Below the pieces are notes generated by a model. The model made no database searches, had not been told where the DNA came from, and saw nothing but the letters and a program-made list of their open reading frames with translations. A program made the translations under genes and the position numbers. Source: Gaetbulibacter sp. 4G1 (lineage in GTDB: Bacteria > Bacteroidota > Bacteroidia > Flavobacteriales > Flavobacteriaceae). From it: 64,000 bases of DNA. Below are positions 1 through 8,668 of the stretch, piece by piece; position 1 is the first letter of the stretch, and each line of letters starts with the position of its first letter. The stretch is taken from positions 62,001 through 126,000 of the forward strand of contig NZ_MDVN01000020.1 of assembly GCF_002741945.1 (NCBI RefSeq), written 5' to 3'.

Positions 1-1932
1 TCGCCTAATGCATTTAAAGCCCATCTTTTAAATGCTATAAAACATGGGCTTTCTAAAGAAAAAGCATTGGAAGCTTTAACTACAATTCCTGCACAACTAT
101 TAGGGAAATCTAAAATGATTGGTTCTTTAAAAAACGAGAGTCAAGCTAATTTTTTAATTACTTCTGGCGATATTTTCGATAAAAAAACCAAGCTTTTTGA
201 AAATTGGGTTCAAGGGAATAAAAATGTTATAAAAGATATGAATACCAAGGACATTACTGGTAACTATGAATTTTCTTTAAATAGTCAAACTTATAAAATG
301 TCTATAAGTGGTGAATCAAATAAATTAAAAACCAAAATCACTTCTAATGAAAAAGTGCGTGGTTCTAGAATAGCTTATAAAGATGACTGGGTAAATATTG
401 CTTTTACAACTGCAGACTCAACAAAACAAGAATTTATAAGAGTTGTAGCCAATGTTGATGCTAATAAAAACCTGAACGGGAAAACAATTATGCCTAATGG
501 CAATGAGCTTTCTTTTTTTGCAAAACATTCTAAAGAAGAAGATGTTTCTAAAAAAACCACAAATAAAGATGATACTGAAAGCGAAAAAATTTTCCCTGTA
601 ACTTATCCTAATAATTCATATGGCTTTTCAGCATTACCCAAAGCTGAAGCCCTCTTATTTAAAAACGCAACGGTTTGGACTAACGAAAAAGAAGGTATAT
701 TAAAAAACACAGACGTTTTAATTAAAAATGGGAAAATTGCAAAGATTGGACAAAACCTATCAGATAGCAATGCAAAAATTATTGATGCAGAAAACAAACA
801 TTTAACTTCAGGTATTATTGATGAGCACTCGCATATTGCTGCTGCATCCATTAATGAAGGCGGACAAAACTCATCGGCAGAAGTTTCTATTGAAGATGTA
901 ATTGATGAAACTGATGTTGGTATTTACAGAAATTTAGCAGGAGGCGTTACTTCAATTCAAATATTGCATGGCTCTGCTAATCCAATTGGTGGCCGGTCTG
1001 CTATCATAAAATTAAAATGGGGAGAAACGGCAAATAATTTAATCTATAAAAGTAGTCCTAAATTTATAAAATTCGCTTTGGGAGAGAACGTAAAACAAAC
1101 CAGGCATCAAAACGGAGTTCGTTTTCCGCAAACACGAATGGGTGTTGAGCAAGTTTATATAGATTATTTTACAAGAGCTAAAGAGTATGATGCATTAAAG
1201 AAAAGTGGTAAGCCATACAGAAAAGATATTGAACTAGATGTGCTTGCTCAAATTTTAAACAAAGAGCGCTATATTTCCTGTCACTCTTATGTGCAAAGCG
1301 AAATTAATATGCTTATGAAAGTTGCAGAACGCTTCAATTTTAACATCAATACATTTACACATATTCTTGAAGGTTATAAAGTTGCAGATAAAATGAAAGC
1401 ACATGGTGTTGGTGGTTCAACATTTAGTGATTGGTGGGCTTACAAATATGAAGTAAATGATGCTATTCCGTATAACGCAGCCATTATGCACAATGCTGGT
1501 GTAACCGTTGCTATTAATAGTGATGATGGAGAAATGTCTCGTCGTTTAAATCAGGAAGCAGCAAAATCTGTTAAATATGGTGCTATTAGCGAAGAAGAAG
1601 CTTGGAAATTTGTTACACTAAATCCTGCAAAATTGTTACATATTGATGAACGTGTTGGTAGTATTAAAGTCGGTAAAGATGCTGATGTTGTGCTTTGGTC
1701 GCACAATCCATTATCTATTTATGCAAAAGCTGAAAAAACAATTATTGAAGGTGTAACTTATTTTGACTTAAAACAGGATAAAATAAAGCGCTCAGAAATA
1801 AAGAGCGAAAAAAGTGAACTTATTAATATGATGATGCAAGCTAAAAATAAAGGTCTAAAAACACAACCTATTAAAAAGAAAATAAAAGAGCATTTACACT
1901 GCGATTCTATTGATAACGATTACCAACACTAA
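1..1932 (+). CDS. Amidohydrolase family protein, C-terminal part (5' end outside window)
   Basis: The reading frame is open from base 1, so the gene begins upstream of the window; a TTG at 67 is only an internal codon. The visible ~643 residues begin with the end of one amidohydrolase-like unit (KALEALTTIPAQLLG, then IGSLK), pass through a linker, and then contain a complete metal-dependent amidohydrolase domain starting near AEALLFKNATVWT. Likely metal ligands are the DEHSH motif, the His of SCHSY, the His of THILEG and the Asp of INSDD. The C-terminus has the usual LNPAKLLHIDERVGSIKVGKDADVVLW composite-domain motif. This fits the long (~1000 residue) tandem amidohydrolases common in flavobacteria, usually exported; substrate unknown. 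It is followed after 13 bp by a second amidohydrolase, so the two are probably co-transcribed. Confidence 0.85.
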   Translation, partial: SPNAFKAHLLNAIKHGLSKEKALEALTTIPAQLLGKSKMIGSLKNESQANFLITSGDIFDKKTKLFENWVQGNKNVIKDMNTKDITGNYEFSLNSQTYKMSISGESNKLKTKITSNEKVRGSRIAYKDDWVNIAFTTADSTKQEFIRVVANVDANKNLNGKTIMPNGNELSFFAKHSKEEDVSKKTTNKDDTESEKIFPVTYPNNSYGFSALPKAEALLFKNATVWTNEKEGILKNTDVLIKNGKIAKIGQNLSDSNAKIIDAENKHLTSGIIDEHSHIAAASINEGGQNSSAEVSIEDVIDETDVGIYRNLAGGVTSIQILHGSANPIGGRSAIIKLKWGETANNLIYKSSPKFIKFALGENVKQTRHQNGVRFPQTRMGVEQVYIDYFTRAKEYDALKKSGKPYRKDIELDVLAQILNKERYISCHSYVQSEINMLMKVAERFNFNINTFTHILEGYKVADKMKAHGVGGSTFSDWWAYKYEVNDAIPYNAAIMHNAGVTVAINSDDGEMSRRLNQEAAKSVKYGAISEEEAWKFVTLNPAKLLHIDERVGSIKVGKDADVVLWSHNPLSIYAKAEKTIIEGVTYFDLKQDKIKRSEIKSEKSELINMMMQAKNKGLKTQPIKKKIKEHLHCDSIDNDYQH

Positions 1933-1945
1933 AAACATATTACAA

Positions 1946-3247
1946 ATGAAAAATTTAAAAAAAATATTCTTATTCGTTATGTTATTGTGTTCTTCAATAG
2001 TAATAGCACAACAAACACCTGCTCCAAAGCAAACAAAAGCCATAACTATTGAAGGTGCTACAGCCCATTTAGGGAATGGCAAAGTTATAGAGAACTCACT
2101 TATCATGTTTGATGGTGGCAAAATCACTTTCGTTGGAAGTGCTTTAACAAAAATAACTCGTATTGGCGAAATTATAGATGGAAAGGGGAAACACATATAT
2201 CCTGGATTTATAATTCCAAATTCCACTTTAGGTTTAGTTGAAATTGATGCAGTAAAAGCTACAGACGATGATGCAGAAATGGGAACATGGAATCCACATA
2301 TTAGAAGTCTAATTGCATACAACACTGAATCTAAAGTTATTGAATCTATGCGGCCAAACGGTGTTCTTTTAGGGCAGATTACACCTCGCGGTGGTCGTAT
2401 TTCTGGCACCTCATCAATAGTGCAGTTTGATGCTTGGAATTGGGAAGATGCTACTGTAAAGACTAATGATGGCATTCATATGTATTGGCCTAATAGTTTT
2501 ACAAGAGGCCGATGGTGGCTTGGAGAAGATCCTGGCCTAAAAATAAATAAAAAATATGCAAATCAAGTTTCCGAAGTAGCTAACTATTTTAAAGCAAGTA
2601 AAGCTTATAATAAAGGAGGTGAGTCTATAACTAATTTACCTTTTGAAGCTTTACAAGGTGTTTTTGATGGTTCTAAAACACTTTATATAAATGTTAATGA
2701 CGAAAAAGGTATTACTGACGCTATAAATTTTTCTAAAGAAAATGATATAACAAAAATGGTTATAGTTGGAGGCAGAGACGCTTATAAAATTACTAATCTT
2801 TTAAAGCAAAATAATGTTCCTGTACTATTGCAACGTGTACATTCTAGACCAAATAATGATGATGATGATTATGATTTACCTTATAAAAAAGCTAAGCTTC
2901 TAGTTGATAATGGTGTTTTAGTAGCTCTGCAAGCCAGTGGACAAATGGAACGCATGAATTCCAGAAATTTACCTTTTTATGCTGGCACCACAGTTGCTCA
3001 TGGATTAACTAAAGAACAAGCATTGCAACTTATTACATTAAATCCTGCTAAAATATTAGGAATTGACACTAACTATGGAAGCTTAGAAACTGGTAAAAGT
3101 GCAACCCTTTTTATTAGCGAAGGAGATGCTTTAGATATGCGGACAAATATTATAATTGAGGCGTTTATTGATGGTAGAAAAATAAGCTTAGATACTCACC
3201 AAACTAAACTCTGGAAACGCTATTCAAATAAGTTCAAGAATCAATAA
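1946..3247 (+). CDS. Secreted amidohydrolase-like protein with degenerate metal site
   Basis: I chose the ATG at 1946 because it begins a clear Sec signal peptide (MKNLKKIFLFVMLLCSSIVIAQQ); an upstream in-frame ATG at 1910 would overlap the previous gene. The 433-residue product has the composite-domain ends of amidohydrolases (GATAHLGNGKVIENSLIMFDG near the N-terminus, LNPAKILGIDTNYGSLETGKSATLFI near the C-terminus). Where the family normally has the PGFID-HxH metal motif, this protein reads PGFIIPNSTLGLVEI, so the usual N-terminal metal ligands are missing. It is probably a non-catalytic or altered partner of the preceding full amidohydrolase, an arrangement seen in other flavobacteria; that role is inference. 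A strong hairpin terminator follows. Confidence 0.8.
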   Translation: MKNLKKIFLFVMLLCSSIVIAQQTPAPKQTKAITIEGATAHLGNGKVIENSLIMFDGGKITFVGSALTKITRIGEIIDGKGKHIYPGFIIPNSTLGLVEIDAVKATDDDAEMGTWNPHIRSLIAYNTESKVIESMRPNGVLLGQITPRGGRISGTSSIVQFDAWNWEDATVKTNDGIHMYWPNSFTRGRWWLGEDPGLKINKKYANQVSEVANYFKASKAYNKGGESITNLPFEALQGVFDGSKTLYINVNDEKGITDAINFSKENDITKMVIVGGRDAYKITNLLKQNNVPVLLQRVHSRPNNDDDDYDLPYKKAKLLVDNGVLVALQASGQMERMNSRNLPFYAGTTVAHGLTKEQALQLITLNPAKILGIDTNYGSLETGKSATLFISEGDALDMRTNIIIEAFIDGRKISLDTHQTKLWKRYSNKFKNQ

Positions 3248-3252
3248 AAACA

Positions 3253-3284
3253 AAAAAGCTTCGTAAGGATTTACGAAGCTTTTT
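3253..3284. terminator. Bidirectional intrinsic terminator
   Basis: A 14-bp perfect stem (AAAAAGCTTCGTAA and its complement) around a GGAT loop, with A and T runs at either end, lies between two convergent genes. It can end transcription of the amidohydrolase operon and of the facing lipoprotein gene. Confidence 0.85.
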
Positions 3285-3294
3285 GTTAAAGTTA

Positions 3295-4080
3295 CTATTC
3301 AATAATTTTTGCACCTTCAGGTATTTCAAATAAAGTATCTGATGGCTTTTCTTTTGATAGAATTACATTTATAAACTTTAAATCGCTACGTTTTGTTGTT
3401 GGTTTATTATTTTCATAATTATACCATGTTAACGTTTCGGGTAGCAACAAACCTTCAATAGTTTGCCAATTACTGTATTTTATATAACGAAATTCTTTAC
3501 TTTTTTCTTTTGAAAAATAGGTAACTGTATAGCTCAACCAAGTCATTTTATTTGTCTCAGAATCATAGTACAATACATACTCATCTTCTGGTGACTCTCC
3601 TACTCCATCATTATAAGAAATTTTAATTCCTGGATATTCTTTTTCTTCAAAAATTAATGGTTCAACATCTTCGTAAATAATACCATCATCTCCTAGAATA
3701 AAAGGCATTGCGTAAAAATAAGACATTAGGTTATAATAAAATTTGGCATTGCCTTTATAAGTTAATGTGTCTTGTTTTAACCAAACTTTTTCGCCATCAA
3801 AACCAATCTTAAATTTATTAGTTTCAATTAATGATTTTCTACTTTTTAAAGCTGTTGTCGTTTTTTCATTGCCTTCAGGAAGCTCAGTTTCAAACACCAA
3901 ATTCTCCATAGCATTCCAAGTATCAATACCTCCATGGGCTTTAAATATTTTTGAAATGTTTTCTGGGTAAGTTTTAGAAGTCGTTGTAATTACTGCTTCT
4001 TCTATTTCTGTTTTTACCTCTGGTGTTTGCTTGCAAGAGGCAATTAAAAATACTAGTAATACTGGAAATATGCTTTTCAT
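3295..4080 (-). CDS. Outer-membrane lipoprotein, DUF6503-like
   Basis: The 261-residue product starts with a lipoprotein signal (MKSIFPVLLVFLIASCKQT, lipobox IASC). The mature part begins with KIFKAHGGIDTWNAMENLVFE, a pattern typical of a flavobacterial lipoprotein family (annotated as DUF6503 or as LolA/LppX-like), and continues as alternating beta strands. It is probably a periplasm-facing lipid-binding type fold, but the ligand is unknown. It is transcribed alone, convergent with the amidohydrolases. The family name is from memory and should be confirmed by profile search. Confidence 0.7.
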   Translation of the reverse strand: MKSIFPVLLVFLIASCKQTPEVKTEIEEAVITTTSKTYPENISKIFKAHGGIDTWNAMENLVFETELPEGNEKTTTALKSRKSLIETNKFKIGFDGEKVWLKQDTLTYKGNAKFYYNLMSYFYAMPFILGDDGIIYEDVEPLIFEEKEYPGIKISYNDGVGESPEDEYVLYYDSETNKMTWLSYTVTYFSKEKSKEFRYIKYSNWQTIEGLLLPETLTWYNYENNKPTTKRSDLKFINVILSKEKPSDTLFEIPEGAKIIE

Positions 4081-4147
4081 TTTGCTTAAAATTAGTTTGA
4101 TGTGTTTGTCGTCTTTTAAAAGCTTGTATTACAATTTACACCTTAAT

Positions 4148-5887
4148 TTATTTAACTATTAACTTTCTTGTAAATTCATTAACGCCATCATTTACTTTAA
4201 GAAAATACAATCCACTTTTTAAAGAAGAAACATTTAATTGAACCGTTTTATTTTGCAATTGATTTTTATTACTAAGAATCATTTTTCCTTGAATATTATA
4301 TATTCTAGTTTCAATACTATTGCTTGAGTATTTATTAAATTTTAATTCAACCAAATTATTTGCTGGATTTGGGAATAAAACAAACTCTGAATCACTAATC
4401 TTTTCATTAGAAAGTGTAGTTACAAATTCTGTTTGAAATGTATTAGTGACAACTGCAGGGTTAAAATCAAAATAAATCTCGGCTGTATTTGGTATAATAT
4501 CGCCAACACTATATCCAGTTAAAGGCTTTATTTTATAATATACGTAACCATGGCTATTAGGCTCGTCCATATCTTCACTTGGTAAATGAATATTATCAAA
4601 TTTCCAATTTAACTGATTATCTGTTCTTGTAAATACATTAGTATGACTTGATGAGAGCATTTGAATGGTTGATTTATCTAATCGAGAATCTAAAGTATTA
4701 TCAATAGACACATTTATAGCATCAGCTGTCCCAACATTTTGGAATCTTATGGTGTAATATAAATAATCAGTAGTTTCAAAATCACTATGAAGAATTTCAG
4801 GTCCATGAGATTCTAATATGTCATTAGGGTCGTAAGAACCTATTACAATTTCAGATAATGCAGATGTGTTATTATCAATAGATAAATCAATTACAGAATA
4901 TGTAGCTGTATTTGTTAATAAGGTACCTAAGCTTGTTGGAACAGGGACATTCATATTAATTAATACAGTTTCTTGTTGATTTGGTGCTAGGTTTACAAAA
5001 TCTAAAGTAAAGCCTGTTGCTGTATTTGTCACTGTATTTCCTGAAGCGATATTATTAACGTTATTAAACGTTAATAATGGATCATGAACAAACTCAACTG
5101 ATCCAGAAGCAACAGTTTCTAAACCTTTATTTTCAATTACTAAATAATTGACATAATCGAATCCAGGTCTTGGAGGCACTTGAGATGTTAAATAAACGGC
5201 TATATCTGAACATGTTTCTTGAACTATTAAATCTAACGCAACTATGTCTGAGCAACTAGAAGAATTATTATAATCCATTCTAGCATAAATTGTTTGAGGG
5301 TTTAAAATATTAACATAACTATCTCTAGATAATTCATTCTCTCTATTTTGGGCTTCATTAGATGTTGCGAAATACCTAACCTCATATTTAATAGAATCTA
5401 ATCCAGTCAAGATTTCAGTATCCTTACTACCCAATTTAAAAGTATTTGTTCCATTATTATTTACATCACATAATACTAAAGGTGTAGGTTGATTTGCTTT
5501 TTGAAACGGTATTACCTCAACATAATTATCAACTGCAGCTAAATACACTATATTATCAGGAATGATTTTGTTTGCTCTATAATAAATAACTTGAGGGTTT
5601 GATATATTAGTATAAGCTGTAGGGGTTATAATTGGGTTCGTTTCGTTATACAAATCTTCTTCTGTCTCATAATACGCTATAGGATAGTATTCCTCTGGTT
5701 CTCCTTTATCTGTTCTACAAAAACTTTCAAAAGTAAATAATTCAACTAAATTGAATGTTACAAAACCATCTCTATCATCTTCACAAACATATACTGATGT
5801 AATACCACAAGGCGGTGGTGGCCCTTGTTGTGAATAAATAGAAATAGAAAACAAAATGAATAAGCTGAATAGTAATAGTTGTTTCAT
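4148..5887 (-). CDS. T9SS cargo protein with DUF7619-type repeat domain
   Basis: A 579-residue exported protein. It has an N-terminal signal peptide (MKQLLLFSLFILFSISIYSQ), then an adhesin-like region with paired Cys residues (PCGITSVYVCEDDRDGF), then a CARDB/DUF11-like strand region, and a DUF7619-type domain at about residues 350-490 (PNDILESHGPEI..., TIRFQNVGTADAINV..., EIYFDFNPAVVTN). The last ~80 residues (VLFPNPANNLVELKF ... GLYFLKVNDGVNEFTRKLIVK) are a type A T9SS sorting domain. It should therefore cross the outer membrane by the type IX system and be surface-attached or released, possibly as an adhesin. Single gene, divergent from the methyltransferase at 5926. Confidence 0.85.
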   Translation of the reverse strand: MKQLLLFSLFILFSISIYSQQGPPPPCGITSVYVCEDDRDGFVTFNLVELFTFESFCRTDKGEPEEYYPIAYYETEEDLYNETNPIITPTAYTNISNPQVIYYRANKIIPDNIVYLAAVDNYVEVIPFQKANQPTPLVLCDVNNNGTNTFKLGSKDTEILTGLDSIKYEVRYFATSNEAQNRENELSRDSYVNILNPQTIYARMDYNNSSSCSDIVALDLIVQETCSDIAVYLTSQVPPRPGFDYVNYLVIENKGLETVASGSVEFVHDPLLTFNNVNNIASGNTVTNTATGFTLDFVNLAPNQQETVLINMNVPVPTSLGTLLTNTATYSVIDLSIDNNTSALSEIVIGSYDPNDILESHGPEILHSDFETTDYLYYTIRFQNVGTADAINVSIDNTLDSRLDKSTIQMLSSSHTNVFTRTDNQLNWKFDNIHLPSEDMDEPNSHGYVYYKIKPLTGYSVGDIIPNTAEIYFDFNPAVVTNTFQTEFVTTLSNEKISDSEFVLFPNPANNLVELKFNKYSSNSIETRIYNIQGKMILSNKNQLQNKTVQLNVSSLKSGLYFLKVNDGVNEFTRKLIVK

Positions 5888-5895
5888 ATTTGTAG

Positions 5896-5903
5896 TAAAT
5901 TTG
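5896..5903 (+). promoter_or_regulatory. Bacteroidota -7 promoter element TAAATTTG
   Basis: An exact match to the TAnnTTTG -7 consensus lies about 23 bp upstream of the TTG start of the RNA methyltransferase gene. A TTG at 5879 is a poor -33 candidate because it lies only 14 bp away. The very short leader fits a start at 5926. Confidence 0.55.
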
Positions 5904-5925
5904 CAGAAACAAAATTAGTAAACAA

Positions 5926-6726
5926 TTGCCTACAAAATCAATAACCAGTATACAAAACCAAATTATTCGACAACTTACTCAATTAAAAGATAAGTCGCGC
6001 GAACGCAAAAAAACTGGGTTATTTTTAATTGAGGGCAAACGCGAAATTTCTTTAGCTTTAAAAGGGGGATATGAAATAGAAACCATTTTGTTCTATCCTG
6101 AATTATTTTCTTTAGATCAGGTAAACGACTTAATAAATCAACCAGCAAGCATTATTGAGATTTCTAAAGAAGTATACCAAAAACTGGCTTATCGAGATAC
6201 TACCGAAGGTATTTTAGCTGTTGCAAAAACTAAGGCAAGTAGTATAGATAATTTAGCTTTTAAAACTGTAACGCCTTTAATTTTAGTAGCAGAAGCTCCT
6301 GAAAAACCAGGTAACATCGGCGCTATTTTACGAACTGCCGATGCTGCTAATGTTGATGCTGTAATTATTGCAAATCCAAAAACCGATTTGTACAACCCTA
6401 ATATCATAAGATCTAGTGTTGGATGTGTTTTTACAAATAAAATAGCTACAGGAACCACAGCTGAAATTATTAGCTTTTTAAAAGCTAAAAACATTTCTAT
6501 TTACTGCGCCGCTTTAAAAGCTTCAGTAGAATATGACACACAAGATTTTGCTAAACCAACAGCTATTGTTGTTGGTACTGAAGCTACTGGATTAAGCAAT
6601 GATTGGCTGAATAATTCGACGCAAAATATTATTATCCCAATGCAGGGAGAAATAGATTCTATGAATGTATCAGTTGCGGCAGGAATTCTTATTTTTGAGG
6701 CCAAACGACAACGTCGTTTTAAATAA
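5926..6726 (+). CDS. TrmH/SpoU-family RNA 2'-O-methyltransferase
   Basis: The 266-residue protein has an N-terminal substrate-binding domain (KDKSRERKKTGLFLIEGKREI) and a SPOUT methyltransferase domain. Motif 1 is EKPGNIGAILRTADA, motif 2 is VGTEATGLSNDW and motif 3 is IIPMQGEIDSMNVSVAAGI. These bind SAM in the trefoil knot and act on rRNA or tRNA ribose. The likely start is TTG at 5926, since there is no ATG before residue 240 or so and a stop lies at 5896. It is closer to the RlmB/TsnR-like branch than to classic TrmH. The stop is 5 bp before the M48 protease gene, suggesting co-transcription. Confidence 0.9.
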   Translation: MPTKSITSIQNQIIRQLTQLKDKSRERKKTGLFLIEGKREISLALKGGYEIETILFYPELFSLDQVNDLINQPASIIEISKEVYQKLAYRDTTEGILAVAKTKASSIDNLAFKTVTPLILVAEAPEKPGNIGAILRTADAANVDAVIIANPKTDLYNPNIIRSSVGCVFTNKIATGTTAEIISFLKAKNISIYCAALKASVEYDTQDFAKPTAIVVGTEATGLSNDWLNNSTQNIIIPMQGEIDSMNVSVAAGILIFEAKRQRRFK

Positions 6727-6731
6727 AACAT

Positions 6732-7964
6732 ATGACAGCAAATACACTTTTTTATATTATCATCGGTATCATTATAATCAATTTTATAGTTGACAAGGTT
6801 TTGAATGCATTAAATGCTAAACATTTTAATGATGCTCTTCCAAAAGATTTACAAGATGTTTATGATGATGCAGAATATAAAAAGTCTCAAAATTATAAAG
6901 CCACAAATTACAAATTCGGGCTAATCACCTCTTCATTTTCTATTCTTTTAACCTTAGGTTTTTTGTTTTTTGATGGGTTTGAATTTGTTGATAATATAGC
7001 TAGAAATTATAGTGACAACCCTATTCTAATAGCTTTAATTTTCTTCGGCATTATTATGATTGGCAGCGATATATTAACTACTCCTTTCTCTTATTACAGC
7101 ACGTTTGTTATTGAAGAAAATTTTGGCTTTAATAAAACAACTGTTAAAACATTTTTTCTTGATAAGATAAAAGGTTGGCTAATGATGGTGCTCATTGGTG
7201 GTGGGATTTTAGCTTTAATCATTTGGTTTTATCAAGCTACTGGAGCAAATTTTTGGTTATATGCTTGGGGGTTAGTTGCCCTTTTTACCTTGTTTATGAA
7301 TATGTTTTACTCTAAACTTATTGTGCCTTTATTTAACAAACAAACGCCTTTAGAAACTGGAAGTCTACGTGACAACATTTCTGAATATGCCCAAACCGTA
7401 GGATTTAAGCTTGATAAGATTTTTGTAATAGACGGTTCTAAACGTAGCACTAAAGCCAACGCTTATTTTTCTGGTTTTGGAAGTGAAAAACGCGTAACAC
7501 TTTATGATACTTTGATAAACGATTTAGATGATGATGAAATTGTTGCAGTTTTAGCACATGAAATAGGTCACTACAAAAAGAAACACATTATTTTTAATTT
7601 GTTTGCTTCAATTTTATTAACTGGGCTAACACTTTACATTTTATCATTATTCATTTCTAACCCACTTTTATCAAATGCTCTTGGAGTAGAAATACCTAGC
7701 TTCCATATTGGTTTAATTGCTTTCGGGTTACTCTACTCTCCTATTTCTGAAATTACGGGATTGATTATGAATGTATTTTCCAGAAAGTTTGAATACCAAG
7801 CCGATGATTATGCTAAAAACACCTATAAAGCTGAACCTTTAATTACTTCTCTAAAAAAGCTATCTAAAAATAGTTTGAGTAATTTAACGCCACATCCTGC
7901 TTATGTTTTTATGCATTATTCGCACCCTACTTTGTTAGAACGAATTGGGAATTTGAGGAAATAA
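6732..7964 (+). CDS. M48 (Ste24/CAAX-protease-like) membrane metallopeptidase
   Basis: The 410-residue protein has several membrane segments (near residues 5-20, 65-85, 100-115, 150-200, 290-345). The zinc-binding motif HEIGH lies near residue 280 (VAVLAHEIGHYKKKH), and the third ligand is the Glu of KFEYQADDYA. Both, and the FGFNKTT and GSKRSTKANAYFSGFG motifs, match Ste24-type M48 peptidases of about 410 residues. In bacteria these are thought to act in membrane protein quality control; no prenylated substrate is implied. It follows the RNA methyltransferase gene by 5 bp. Confidence 0.9.
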   Translation: MTANTLFYIIIGIIIINFIVDKVLNALNAKHFNDALPKDLQDVYDDAEYKKSQNYKATNYKFGLITSSFSILLTLGFLFFDGFEFVDNIARNYSDNPILIALIFFGIIMIGSDILTTPFSYYSTFVIEENFGFNKTTVKTFFLDKIKGWLMMVLIGGGILALIIWFYQATGANFWLYAWGLVALFTLFMNMFYSKLIVPLFNKQTPLETGSLRDNISEYAQTVGFKLDKIFVIDGSKRSTKANAYFSGFGSEKRVTLYDTLINDLDDDEIVAVLAHEIGHYKKKHIIFNLFASILLTGLTLYILSLFISNPLLSNALGVEIPSFHIGLIAFGLLYSPISEITGLIMNVFSRKFEYQADDYAKNTYKAEPLITSLKKLSKNSLSNLTPHPAYVFMHYSHPTLLERIGNLRK

Positions 7965-8018
7965 TTTGACGCAACCTTTTGTTATAATATTCATCTACAA
8001 ATAAATACTATTTGTATT

Positions 8019-8375
8019 ATGAAAAATTTTATCTTTATTTTATTTTCTATATTAATTTTCACCTCTTGTACAAAAGAAGATAATTCTCCTTTTGATATCA
8101 ATGGAATGTTTACATATAATATTCCTAATTGTGATAATGGTGGTAACCCTGAAATACATTGTACTTTATTTATTAATTTTGTTAATGATTCAAATGTTAG
8201 CCCTATTTCTATTACTGGAGGTGATATTGTTTATGAAACCTCTTATGTAATAAACAAAAGTATTATCAAATTCAATAAATCATCAAAATTTAATTTCAAC
8301 GTTTCATTTGAAATTATAAACAATAAAACTCTTAAACGTATAGAAGATAATACGATTTGGGTAAAAGAAGAATAG
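8019..8375 (+). CDS. Small lipoprotein of unknown function
   Basis: A 118-residue product with a lipoprotein signal (MKNFIFILFSILIFTSCTKED, lipobox FTSC). The mature part is short, beta-rich and contains two Cys residues in IPNCDNGG and IHCTLF that could form a disulphide. I recognise no family. It lies alone between the protease gene and the helicase leader. Confidence 0.6.
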   Translation: MKNFIFILFSILIFTSCTKEDNSPFDINGMFTYNIPNCDNGGNPEIHCTLFINFVNDSNVSPISITGGDIVYETSYVINKSIIKFNKSSKFNFNVSFEIINNKTLKRIEDNTIWVKEE

Positions 8376-8512
8376 GTTCTATTCTATTTTCTATACTTGA
8401 GCATTTTTTGGCACAAAATAGAATTAAACAAATTACCATAGTAGTTTCTCATTTGTAAGGACACTTTTTTAAAAAGATTGAGTAGTGAAAGCGTGTTAAA
8501 ACTTCCAAAAAT

Positions 8513-8540
8513 TGATAATCCAAATAAAAGCTTATCTTTG
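8513..8540 (+). promoter_or_regulatory. Promoter of the DEAD-box helicase gene (TTG-N17-TATCTTTG)
   Basis: A TTG (8513-8515) and TATCTTTG (8533-8540) are spaced 17 bp apart, matching the Bacteroidota -33/-7 consensus TTTG-N17-23-TAnnTTTG. Transcription would start near 8547, giving an untranslated leader of about 120 nt before the helicase start. Confidence 0.7.
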
Positions 8541-8585
8541 CCGCTTGAAACTCAGAAAGTGAGTTAAATTCCTCAGAGAGAGGGT

Positions 8586-8638
8586 GTGTTACAAGAAGTT
8601 TAAGGTTAAGTATGTCGATTCGCTTCTTTATGTAACAC
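8586..8638 (+). promoter_or_regulatory. Stem-loop in the helicase 5' leader
   Basis: GTGTTACA (8586-8593) pairs perfectly with TGTAACAC (8631-8638). A further AGAAG/CTTCT helix continues inward after a 3-nt bulge. It has no U-run, so it is not an intrinsic terminator. It lies 30 nt before the start codon and could be a cold-responsive or autoregulatory mRNA element. Confidence 0.5.
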
Positions 8639-8668
8639 TACATAACATAATCGAATACTTATACAAGA

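Noticed and set aside
1894-2475. Long minus-strand frame opposite the second amidohydrolase, and similar antisense frames across the window
   Set aside because: They mirror strong plus-strand genes, have unlikely amino acid composition and no domain or signal.
5051-5078. Inverted repeat ATTATTAACG ... CGTTAATAAT
   Set aside because: It lies inside the T9SS protein gene and encodes an Asn/Val-rich stretch; with AT-rich codons it is likely chance.
8382-8423. 9-bp inverted repeat TTCTATTTT/AAAATAGAA after the small lipoprotein gene
   Set aside because: It has a long loop, no GC pairs of note and no clean U-run; too weak to call a terminator.
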